DNA of 64,000 bases from Shewanella sp. SR44-3 (GTDB taxonomy: Bacteria > Pseudomonadota > Gammaproteobacteria > Enterobacterales > Shewanellaceae), in the NCBI RefSeq assembly GCF_014163735.1, contig NZ_JACJDV010000003.1, positions 1-64,000 of the forward strand, in the 5' to 3' direction. Under the pieces are notes generated by a model. The model made no database searches and had not been told where the DNA came from. It saw only the letters and a list, made by a program, of their open reading frames with translations. Below, piece after piece: positions 26,189-34,225 of this stretch. The position numbers and the translations under genes are program-made. The stretch's first letter is position 1, and each line of letters opens with the position of its first letter.

Positions 26189-26206
26189 GGGGGGCATAAG
26201 CCCCCC
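26189..26206 (-). terminator. GC-rich hairpin, terminator of the SieB-like gene
   Basis: GGGGGGC-ATAA-GCCCCCC, followed on the minus strand by TTTTA. It lies between the DUF3149 gene (96 bp before) and the stop of the convergent gene and may serve both. Confidence 0.65.
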
Positions 26207-26255
26207 CGAATTTATGCTTGTTGCGCACGCCACACTCTATACTGCAACAATCAAA

Positions 26256-26867
26256 TTATGCTGCGTGTTTACGTTGCTGCACTAAGCCCGAAGCAAACTG
26301 AGGTCTGGCTTTAATTAAATTTGATAGTTCTTCTTTGCTCGGCTCACCAGCGGGTAATCTAAGCACATCGCGGTTGAGGTAAACCCGTGCTCGCATAGTG
26401 ATTTTATAATCTGCCGTTGGGCCCTGTATCGCATAATGACGCACATTACCCACCACTTCTAAAATTTGGGTATCAACCAAACATTTCACTGCTAATTCAT
26501 CTTGTGGCAAGGTCAATATCGTTGCCCCCTGTAAAAAGAACTCTCTTAATAAAGCCCGTTCGGCAGGATCAAGTAATTTCACTTTTGCTTCTATGATCTC
26601 GATAGAACGCTTGTTATTTAAATGCACTATTGACTCATCAACAAAAAAGCTTAGTAGCTGGCTTAAAAAGTATGCCACTCCGACGATTAAACCTAGACCA
26701 ATAAAGTCAGCGTAAAGCGTAACAAAATCGGTCAACGATAAGGCGAGTAATATTTTTGCCGGCATAAAGAGTAAGCCACCACAGGCTAATACCCACCAAG
26801 ACATAAAACTTATCAATATTTTTTTATTCGCCATTTGGGTTATGTTCGCTAATTTCATCTTCATCAT
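26256..26867 (-). CDS. SieB-like superinfection exclusion protein
   Basis: 203 aa. Two membrane helices (about 17-40 and 50-73) are followed by a cytoplasmic part with LDPAERALLREFFLQGATIL and LPQDELAVKCLVDTQILEVV. This is the pattern of the superinfection exclusion B family (named after phage lambda/P22 SieB, which aborts infection by heterologous phages). Here it is a chromosomal gene near tRNA-Leu with no other phage gene beside it. Family membership is fairly clear; a phage-exclusion role in this host is inference. Confidence 0.68.
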   Translation of the reverse strand: MMKMKLANITQMANKKILISFMSWWVLACGGLLFMPAKILLALSLTDFVTLYADFIGLGLIVGVAYFLSQLLSFFVDESIVHLNNKRSIEIIEAKVKLLDPAERALLREFFLQGATILTLPQDELAVKCLVDTQILEVVGNVRHYAIQGPTADYKITMRARVYLNRDVLRLPAGEPSKEELSNLIKARPQFASGLVQQRKHAA

Positions 26868-27065
26868 GGTGTCACCTAGTCAGTGTCAGATTTTTGAACC
26901 CCTTTGAGTTCACCTAGGTACAAAGCAAGAATGATGCCAAAAAAATGCAGACGAAAATACGGATAAAGTGCCTAAAATTAAAGTAAAAAATTGCTCTCAC
27001 TGAATGTTTGCGTCTATGCTTAATGCCATCAAATTAATAACCTAAATCTCTTCCCGACCCAGCCT

Positions 27066-28670
27066 ATGAAGCTAAGCACCAGTCTGCTATTAAAGAGCCC
27101 TATCGGTCGGCGACTCATGTTGTCTATCGTGCTATTTAGCTCTTTTATTACCTTGATAACCACAGTTTATCAGTTGATTAATGACTATCGCACCGATGTT
27201 AATCGAATAGATCAAGCATTCTCCAGTATTGAAATGGCTAACCTTGATGTACTTGCCGCCAGTATTTGGGTTATCGATGAAAAGCTTATCAACACCCAGT
27301 TAAAGGGCTTGAGTCAATTACCTGACATTACCTATGTTTCTATTAAAGATGACAGTGAGCAAGAGTGGCGATTCGGCACTAAAAAAACCAAAGCGATTAT
27401 CGAACAAAGCTACCAACTGCTCTACCGTCCCGCAGACAATGCTCAGGTAGGTACATTAGTGGTACAAGCCGACTTAAATTTAATTTACGAAAAACTCTAT
27501 GACAAAGCGGTACTCATCTTGCTTTCAAACGCCATTAAGACGTTTCTTGTGGCGGGTTTCATCCTGTTTTTAGTCTGGCTACATGTGACTAAGCATCTGT
27601 TAAAGCTCAGCCAATATTGCGGCAATATCGATTTACAGCAGCCTTTCACTCCCCTTAAGTTTGAACGCAAACCATTCGATGATGAATTTCATTCTGTGGC
27701 TCAAGCGATTAATGCTATGCAAGAACAGGTGCGGGTGTCTTTTAAGGATCTGCAGCGTTCAAAATCTCAATTGCAGGATGCCTTAACTGACAGAGAACGG
27801 TTGCTAGAAATTGAATGCAGTTATAAAGAAGAATTAGCCAGCCAAGTAAAAGCCCAAACTGCCGAGCTTGAACTGTCACTTGCCAAGCTTAAAAAAGCTC
27901 AGTTAGTGTTAGTCGAGAAGGAAAAAATGGCGGCTCTGGGAGGCTTAGTTTCTGGTGTTGCCCACGAGATCAACACTCCTATTGGAATTTGCCTTACCGC
28001 AGCCAGCGCTCAGCTGTCACACGTTAATGAATTAATTAAAATCATCCACAGTGACGATGCAACCCTAGAGCAAATAGATAGCATACTAAAAGATTATCAA
28101 CATGGCTGTGAGCTGATCATTAGCAATATCACCAAAGCCAGTAATTTGATTAAGAAGTTTAAAACCATAGCCGCTGAGCAGCAAAATGAGAAAAACACCC
28201 AATTCAATTTGTTACAGCAACTTATGGCCGTTGTTGATTCCAGTAAGCTAACTCACCCAGATCTAGATGTTGATATCAGCTTAGAAATTGATCCCGAGCT
28301 AACGATCACCACCAATTACAGTTTGATGAATCAGATTGTGAGTAACATCATCTCCAATGCCTACAGCCATGGCTTTGAGGATATTGAAAACCCTAAACTT
28401 ATTATCAAAGTTGAACTAGAAGATAACAATGTTAGCATTGCTTTTCATAACAATGGGGTTGCCATACCTGAAGATATTGCTAACCACATGTTTGAGCCAT
28501 TCTTCACCACTACTCGTCACAAAGGTGGCACAGGTCTTGGCCTATCGGCCGCATTTAATGCCGCAACCCAATTAAAAGGCACTATTAGCTATCAAGCACA
28601 GTCCCCCTTAGGCGGGCCCTTATTTACTGTGCATTTCCCGATAGAACATAATGCGCAACACCTTATCTGA
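27066..28670 (+). CDS. Orphan sensor histidine kinase
   Basis: 534 aa. TM1 is at about 17-37, a periplasmic sensor of about 115 residues follows, then TM2 at about 150-172, a linker and a coiled coil (230-290). The HisKA box GVAHEINTPIG has His300. The HATPase_c domain has NAYSHGFED (N box) and TTRHKGGTGLGLSAA (G2 box). No receiver or partner regulator lies beside it, so its phospho-target is encoded elsewhere. The sensor region is not a recognised domain. Confidence 0.88.
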   Translation: MKLSTSLLLKSPIGRRLMLSIVLFSSFITLITTVYQLINDYRTDVNRIDQAFSSIEMANLDVLAASIWVIDEKLINTQLKGLSQLPDITYVSIKDDSEQEWRFGTKKTKAIIEQSYQLLYRPADNAQVGTLVVQADLNLIYEKLYDKAVLILLSNAIKTFLVAGFILFLVWLHVTKHLLKLSQYCGNIDLQQPFTPLKFERKPFDDEFHSVAQAINAMQEQVRVSFKDLQRSKSQLQDALTDRERLLEIECSYKEELASQVKAQTAELELSLAKLKKAQLVLVEKEKMAALGGLVSGVAHEINTPIGICLTAASAQLSHVNELIKIIHSDDATLEQIDSILKDYQHGCELIISNITKASNLIKKFKTIAAEQQNEKNTQFNLLQQLMAVVDSSKLTHPDLDVDISLEIDPELTITTNYSLMNQIVSNIISNAYSHGFEDIENPKLIIKVELEDNNVSIAFHNNGVAIPEDIANHMFEPFFTTTRHKGGTGLGLSAAFNAATQLKGTISYQAQSPLGGPLFTVHFPIEHNAQHLI

Positions 28671-28714
28671 CACGGCTAAGCTTATAGACATTATTGGTCA
28701 CGACTTAGCCACAA

Positions 28715-29512
28715 TCACGACTGCGCCAATTTAGCCAATACTCGGCTTGCCGCAACAAAGCCAAAAGTGCCAGTCACCATAGTCACAGCGCCAAACCCTG
28801 AAGCACAATCCATACGCATACTGCCATCTGCAGTCGCCTTAGTATTACATACGCTGCCATCCGCTTGGGGATAGACCAAATGCTGACTTGAAAACACCGC
28901 ATCAATGGCAAAGCGGCGTTGGGGATTTTTAGAAAAGTTATAGTCTTTACGCAACAAATTGCGCACTTTTGCCAATAAAGGATCTTGATAGGTTTTAGAG
29001 AGATCCAGTAACTGAATTTGGGTTGGATCGGTTTGCCCGCCAGCCCCGCCAACAGTGACTAAAGGCAGCTTATTGCGCTTACACCAAGCAATTAACGCGG
29101 TTTTTTGTTTCACCGCATCAATACAATCAACCACAAAATCAACACTCCCCCCTTGGGCCTTCGCAACTAGATGCTCGCCAAGATTATCCAGTGTCAGAAA
29201 ATCTTCAATTTCATTCACCTTACACTCAGGATTAATATCCCTAAGGCGGGCCGCCATAACTGCCACCTTAGATTGACCAATGGTGGATGCCAATGCATGG
29301 GACTGACGGTTACTGTTGGTGACACAAATATCATCTAAATCCATCAGGCTTATCTGACCAATGCCACTTCTCGCTAAGGCTTCTGCAACCCAAGTTCCGA
29401 CTCCGCCTATGCCAATAACCATGACATGAGCTTGAGAAAATTTAACCAAGGCATCTTGACCATACAGGCGGCCAATTCCAGCAAAACGAGAAAGATAAGA
29501 TTCCGACAACAT
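28715..29512 (-). CDS. tcdA: tRNA threonylcarbamoyladenosine dehydratase
   Basis: 265 aa ThiF/E1-like enzyme that cyclises t6A at position 37 of ANN-decoding tRNAs using ATP (also called CsdL). The ATP loop VIGIGGVGTWVAEALARSG, the SNRQ motif after MDLDDICVTN, and VVDCIDAVKQKTALI are diagnostic. The C-terminal CASGFGAVTMVTGTFGFVAA is typical of TcdA. Convergent with the histidine kinase gene. Confidence 0.93.
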   Translation of the reverse strand: MLSESYLSRFAGIGRLYGQDALVKFSQAHVMVIGIGGVGTWVAEALARSGIGQISLMDLDDICVTNSNRQSHALASTIGQSKVAVMAARLRDINPECKVNEIEDFLTLDNLGEHLVAKAQGGSVDFVVDCIDAVKQKTALIAWCKRNKLPLVTVGGAGGQTDPTQIQLLDLSKTYQDPLLAKVRNLLRKDYNFSKNPQRRFAIDAVFSSQHLVYPQADGSVCNTKATADGSMRMDCASGFGAVTMVTGTFGFVAASRVLAKLAQS

Positions 29513-29756
29513 AATTACACCAAGATAGACTAATTTTTTCAGCTGCGAGTGTATATGAAAATAGCCCCAACATCACCCATCCACTAAGCCGCTAGGTTAT
29601 TCGACTTTGGTCAAATATGACTGTTACAAGATATATCGTAAGCTAATCAAAATGGTAACCACTCAAGTGGTGCACACTGTGATGCTAACAGCTGATGCCG
29701 ATTTTTATTTTATCTATAAATAACAGAATCTTGTAATGGATATCAAAATATCGAAG

Positions 29757-29785
29757 CTGTCACATTATCACCATTTCATCGTCAC
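29757..29785 (+). promoter_or_regulatory. Pho-box-like heptamer array upstream of the porin
   Basis: CTGTCAC-ATTA-TCACCAT-TTCA-TCGTCAC: three heptamers on an 11-bp period, the PhoB spacing. The first unit matches CTGTCAT/C well, the third fairly well and the middle one poorly. It lies within the 425-bp gap 29513-29937, which otherwise holds no gene that I can see, and 150 bp before the porin start. Confidence 0.35.
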
Positions 29786-29937
29786 ACTAGAACAGCTTTA
29801 CCCAAAACTGGCGGTTATTTTGAACTAATCAGCATAACTGTCGCTTTTGAGCCGCATTTAATCGTTATGTTTGCACACTTACACCAAGGTTAATAATTAA
29901 AATCAGCGGGCCAGGTTTGGCTCTTGGGAGAAATAAG

Positions 29938-30990
29938 ATGAACAACACACTCGTATCTGTGGCTATTGCCTCGGCCTTGTCTTTGAGCTCGTTTGCAGCA
30001 TTTGCACAAGGTCCTGATTTTTACGGCCGCTTAGATATCTCCTTAACCCACACGGATATGGGCTCGACCATTCAAAGTGGCACCAACAACCTTAAAAAAG
30101 ATGAAAGCGGTACCTATTTTGAAAACAACTTTTCATTAGTCGGTGTAAAAGGCGCTGAGAAAATCTCAGATAATTTAGAAATCCTCTACCAGATGGAGTT
30201 TCAAGTAGAAAACACCTCTGGCAGCGGTGATACCTTCAAAGCACGTAATACTTATTTAGGCCTTAAGAATCAGGCTGGCACCTTGCTTTTTGGTCGTAAT
30301 GATACAGTATTCAAACAATCAGAAGGTGGCATAGATTTATTTGGTAACACCAACGCCGATATCGACCGTGTCACTGGCGGACAAATACGTGAAGCCGATG
30401 GCATTTGGTATTACTCACCATTGTTAGCGGATATGGTGGGCTTTAACGCCACTTATTTAATGGAAGACAACCAAGATACTGACGACAGTCAATACGCACT
30501 CAGTGTAACCCTTGGTGATAAGAGCCTTAAATCACACAATTTCTATGTTGCTGGCGCCTACAACAAAGCCATAGGTAATATTGATGCATACCGCGCCGTG
30601 GCTCAGGTTAAGTTAGCCAAATTTAAGCTTGGGGGGTTGTTTCAAAACTCCGAAAGTAATTTAGACAGTGCTTTTGATGGTAACAGTTACTTTGTTAACC
30701 TTTCCTATGACTTGAACGGCGTTAATTTAAAAGCAGAATACGGTATGGATGAATCTGGTTTGGGTAAATACTTCCAGAATATTTCAAGCATTAAACCTAA
30801 GGCTGGCACAGCGACCAACTTAAGTGACATTAATGTTCAGAGCATTACTGTGGGCGCCGACTATCGCTTGGCTAAATCAACCTTAGTGTTCGCGCATTAC
30901 GCCATGTATCAAGGTGATTACACTGTAACAAACAAGGTAGATCTAGAAGATGATAACGTACTCTCTGTTGGTATACGCTACGATTTCTAA
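29938..30990 (+). CDS. Gram-negative general porin
   Basis: 350 aa from the ATG at 29938 with GGGAG upstream. The signal peptide is about 1-23 (SSFAAFA/QG). The mature protein begins GPDFYGRLDISL and ends RYDF with the C-terminal Phe required for outer-membrane assembly. The features SGTYFENNFSLVGVKGAEKI and NTYLGLKNQAGTLLFGRND are typical of trimeric Porin_4 barrels. If the upstream heptamers are a true Pho box, it would be a phosphate-limitation porin. Single gene with its own terminator. Confidence 0.9.
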   Translation: MNNTLVSVAIASALSLSSFAAFAQGPDFYGRLDISLTHTDMGSTIQSGTNNLKKDESGTYFENNFSLVGVKGAEKISDNLEILYQMEFQVENTSGSGDTFKARNTYLGLKNQAGTLLFGRNDTVFKQSEGGIDLFGNTNADIDRVTGGQIREADGIWYYSPLLADMVGFNATYLMEDNQDTDDSQYALSVTLGDKSLKSHNFYVAGAYNKAIGNIDAYRAVAQVKLAKFKLGGLFQNSESNLDSAFDGNSYFVNLSYDLNGVNLKAEYGMDESGLGKYFQNISSIKPKAGTATNLSDINVQSITVGADYRLAKSTLVFAHYAMYQGDYTVTNKVDLEDDNVLSVGIRYDF

Positions 30991-31020
30991 GCTGTAGTCA
31001 CCTAAAGCAGAATACAGATA

Positions 31021-31051
31021 AAAACAGGCGACCTTAAGTTGCCTGTTTTTA
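31021..31051. terminator. Bidirectional terminator after the porin
   Basis: AAAACAGGCGAC / GTTGCCTGTTTT with one mismatch, loop CTTAA, followed by T's on the plus strand. Confidence 0.85.
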
Positions 31052-31086
31052 TTGGTTTTATATCGTTTAAAATCATCACTGTGAGT

Positions 31087-31105
31087 GATACCAACCGGAT
31101 TAATT
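31087..31105. repeat. Partial copy of the interspersed repeat end
   Basis: GATACCAACCGGATTAATT matches the outer end of the repeat at 3594 (TAATACCAATCGTATTAAT) with a few changes. The body of the repeat is missing. Confidence 0.35.
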
Positions 31106-31760
31106 ATTTTCGCTTAAGTTGATATGCAGCTTCATTAAGCCAAGGCACTGCTTTTTTCACAAACCTTGGGTTATCTTCCAGTACATCATGGCAAGCCAAT
31201 AGCCTTATCTCAAAATATTCACTCATGTGCACTTCTATCCAAGTTGGACTCACAGCAAACGGCGGGCCTTGTAATGTTTCTTGGGGATAATCTAAGGTCA
31301 CCAATAAACCTGTGCAGCCTTTAGGTATAAGGGTGGCAAGCTGCTTAACGTAGCCAAGGCGCAAAGACTCGGGCCAGGCAATTAGTGCAGCCCTGTCATA
31401 AAAGCCACTGATATTTTGGGTGGTTTGTGCTGCTAGAGTAAAAATATCCCCTTGCCAGATCTGTATCTGCTCACAGTTAAATAATTTATGCTCAGCGAGA
31501 GTTTGACTGGTTACCGTTAATTGATTTTCTGCATAAAACTGCTCAACGGCACTTAAATTCAGCTCACAGCCAAGCACATTATGACCAAGCTCAGCCAAAT
31601 AACACATGTCTAATGATTTACCGCATAAGGGCACAAATACTTGCCCTTGTGAAGGAATATCAAGCTGCTGCCAATGCGTCAATAGCAACTGATTAACTTG
31701 TGACTGATGAAAACCGATAAGCTGCTGATGCCATTTATCATGCCAAAAATTCGGCTCCAT
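31104..31760 (-). CDS. tpm: Thiopurine S-methyltransferase
   Basis: 218 aa from the ATG at 31760 (GGAG ten bases upstream); an in-frame TTG 12 bp earlier overlaps that ribosome-binding site. SAM-dependent methyltransferase; bacterial TPMT also methylates selenium and tellurium compounds. Diagnostic: [40 protein letters not shown], and LVTLDYPQ with GPPF. The gene order with the upstream Cys-rich protein on the same strand (150-bp gap) suggests separate transcripts. Confidence 0.93.
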   Translation of the reverse strand: MEPNFWHDKWHQQLIGFHQSQVNQLLLTHWQQLDIPSQGQVFVPLCGKSLDMCYLAELGHNVLGCELNLSAVEQFYAENQLTVTSQTLAEHKLFNCEQIQIWQGDIFTLAAQTTQNISGFYDRAALIAWPESLRLGYVKQLATLIPKGCTGLLVTLDYPQETLQGPPFAVSPTWIEVHMSEYFEIRLLACHDVLEDNPRFVKKAVPWLNEAAYQLKRK

Positions 31761-31912
31761 GGGTGGCTCCAATTTAGTTTAGGGGAAAGGTCGATGATGA
31801 CTATATTGCTGCCAGCCAATTTACCCGCTAACTCTCCACCATGCAAACTCAGCAAATGGGTAGCATTTAAACACAACAAACAGGCTTGTTGTCTGCACGC
31901 TATCTGATGGTG

Positions 31913-32254
31913 CTACTTGCTTAATACCTGCTGCACTTGATTGCGCCAGTTACAATTGTCACAGTTGCAATCCCGGCGAGATAAATGATGGGGGGTGAGG
32001 TTTGCATCAATATAATCGACAGCGATCAACAACTGCTGCTTAAGCTCGTCGATGGGCTTTTCTTCCAGCGCAACCAAGGCGTCATTGCGGTTCATCCACA
32101 AACACTCTTCCCCTTGATGGCAAGTAATACATTGCTCGTCTCTTTGATTATAAAAAACCGCATGGGGGCAATGATAAACTTCCATGGATTGCAAAATGCG
32201 CCTGCGGGGAAAATCGAACAAAGGCACTAAATCTTTGTATTCCAAGCTAGACAT
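31913..32254 (-). CDS. Cysteine-rich hypothetical protein
   Basis: 113 aa with eight cysteines: CPHAVFY, then CITCHQGEECLWM, then CNCDNCNW. It also has several His, and probably binds zinc or an Fe-S cluster. No signal or membrane segment. Family not recognised. Located 150 bp upstream of tpm on the same strand and divergent from the Ser/Thr kinase gene. Confidence 0.55.
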   Translation of the reverse strand: MSSLEYKDLVPLFDFPRRRILQSMEVYHCPHAVFYNQRDEQCITCHQGEECLWMNRNDALVALEEKPIDELKQQLLIAVDYIDANLTPHHLSRRDCNCDNCNWRNQVQQVLSK

Positions 32255-32409
32255 AATGGGGTTACCTCAAATAAAGTGTCAAATGACTATTAATACTATC
32301 CTTTGCTCAATTAGGATAATTTGATACAGGTCAAGGTTCCGCGCTACCTAAGATAATAACAATAGAAAATCAAGCCTTAAGGGATCACAAAACCAACAAG
32401 GACACGCCC

Positions 32410-34212
32410 TTGCAAGCACCTCAATTACAGCATTTTTACATTAATGAAGAGCAATCCATTTATTTGCTTAAAGCCAATGATGCCCGCCAGCACAAGGCTT
32501 GGATCCGCCTGTGTAAGCAGCAACTGAGTAAACTGGGCTATGCGCAAATCGAATTTATTGGTAAAGGGGCTTATGGCTTTGTATTTTCCGGCATCAATCA
32601 AGCGATGCAGTCCCATGTGTTTAAATTCTCACGGATTAACTTACTGCAAAATATCCAAGACCGCCTCGAAGAAGAAGCGTATATGCTGTCGCAGGTCGTC
32701 CACCCTAACGTGCCAAGGGCAATAAAATTTCAGCGTGTCGGCAAGCAAGGAATTTTAGTGATGGAGCGCGGTAAAGGTGAGGATTTAGATAAAATTTGCT
32801 TGCGTTTAGGTGCTCTGCCAGCAGCAATGATTTTAAGTATTGCACGTCAATTAGCTGATATCCTGATTTATTTACGTCAAGGAAAGCCCCTAGTCCATGG
32901 CGATATCAAGCCTTCAAACTTGGTCTACGACATGGAAACCGAGCACCTGTCACTTATCGATTGGGGATCAGCCGTCTTTGCCCAGCAAGATGAGCATTAT
33001 CATGGTGTGGCTGACAATGTGATGGCATTAATGTCTCATTCTCAACAAGACACCAATGCCCGCATGGGCGATGTGTACTTTATCGGTGAAGAGCAGCTTA
33101 ACGGCGCTCAATCCAATCCCAGATTTGATGAGCAAGGGGTAGCAGCCACTTTATATGCTTTAGCTTCAGGACAGATAAGCCGTTTTGGCAGCCAAGTGAT
33201 CCCCGCCACCAGCATTGGCCTGCCCATAGAGCTAGCAAAAACCTTAACCGCCATGTTAAGTGACGATCCGCACACCCGTCGACTCGGGGGCGATTATTTT
33301 ATTAAAAGCATGCGTCATGGCCCTAAGTTATACCTGCCAGCACTCAATAGCCCGCCTGCTGCTGCGCAAATCCCGGTATGGGGCCAAGCTAAAAGTAAGC
33401 AAGTTGAAACCGTATGTTATAGCTCACGAAAATCATTTCTTAAAGAGCACAACACTCAAGATCCCATAGATAAAATGGATGATATTCAGCTAGAGAAGTA
33501 TTACCGCAATTTTATGGCTGGCATGGGGGATACCGAGAAAGGTTTTATTGCCGCAGTGAGCCGTTTAGGACAATACCCCATTGTGGGTGGGCTGGCTGTT
33601 CATTGGCAAGAAACCGGTGTCTACATTGATTCGAATCTGGCGATTTACGATCCCAAAGCTAAGGCGGCACTTATTCAGGCAGTGAATAATATGGTGACTT
33701 TGGCCCGAGGTATTAGGCGTATAGGGGTATTTAAAGTCTGCTTCTTTAACGCTAAGGATACCTTGCATTTAGAGCGGGCAGACTCATCCTCACCCTTCAT
33801 CTCTGCCAGTGATTTCCCACTGCCCTTTGAAGTCGGTGACGTGCCCACCCTTGAAGATAAATCCAGACTACATTCGTATTTTGAGGACGGTAAAGATCCA
33901 GATGAAAACTTGGAGCTACCTAATGAAATTATGACCGAATTGGGCTGGCTTAACCAAATCCACCATACCGGCTGCATTATTTTTGAAGCCTTGCCTAACC
34001 ACCTTAAAATCCACAGTTATTTAAGGCTGCTCAATCCTAGAAAACAGGCCGCCTTTCGTGCCTGCCTTGACCGAATTTTATTCCACGCCAGCAAAATTCA
34101 AGGTCAAGGGGTATCGGGTTTTATGAAATTGCCCTATAAAAACACTCGGCACTTTGAGTTTATTGAACAAAAACCTGAGCTGTTTTATCCAAAAAACCCA
34201 AAGCAGCCATAG
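32410..34212 (+). CDS. Serine/threonine protein kinase-like protein with orphan C-terminal region
   Basis: 600 aa. The kinase domain is at about 45-290: glycine loop IGKGAYGFVF (50-59), Lys72, candidate Glu88-89, HGDIKPSN (His163-Asn170) and DWG (184-186) in place of DFG. All catalytic residues are present, so activity is likely. Residues about 310-600 form a second region that I cannot assign; it includes LGQYPIVGGLAVHW and the late GVSGFMKLPYKNTRHFEF. No membrane helix. The start is a TTG with AAGGA eight bases upstream; the first ATG lies inside the kinase fold. Single gene, convergent with the hybrid kinase. Confidence 0.78.
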   Translation: MQAPQLQHFYINEEQSIYLLKANDARQHKAWIRLCKQQLSKLGYAQIEFIGKGAYGFVFSGINQAMQSHVFKFSRINLLQNIQDRLEEEAYMLSQVVHPNVPRAIKFQRVGKQGILVMERGKGEDLDKICLRLGALPAAMILSIARQLADILIYLRQGKPLVHGDIKPSNLVYDMETEHLSLIDWGSAVFAQQDEHYHGVADNVMALMSHSQQDTNARMGDVYFIGEEQLNGAQSNPRFDEQGVAATLYALASGQISRFGSQVIPATSIGLPIELAKTLTAMLSDDPHTRRLGGDYFIKSMRHGPKLYLPALNSPPAAAQIPVWGQAKSKQVETVCYSSRKSFLKEHNTQDPIDKMDDIQLEKYYRNFMAGMGDTEKGFIAAVSRLGQYPIVGGLAVHWQETGVYIDSNLAIYDPKAKAALIQAVNNMVTLARGIRRIGVFKVCFFNAKDTLHLERADSSSPFISASDFPLPFEVGDVPTLEDKSRLHSYFEDGKDPDENLELPNEIMTELGWLNQIHHTGCIIFEALPNHLKIHSYLRLLNPRKQAAFRACLDRILFHASKIQGQGVSGFMKLPYKNTRHFEFIEQKPELFYPKNPKQP

Positions 34213-34225
34213 GGATATCACTATT

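Noticed and set aside
28783-29052. 89-codon minus-strand frame within tcdA
   Set aside because: Shifted-frame shadow of tcdA with no domain features.
31679-31879. 66-codon minus-strand frame spanning the tpm start
   Set aside because: It overlaps the well-supported tpm start in another frame and shows no recognisable domain.
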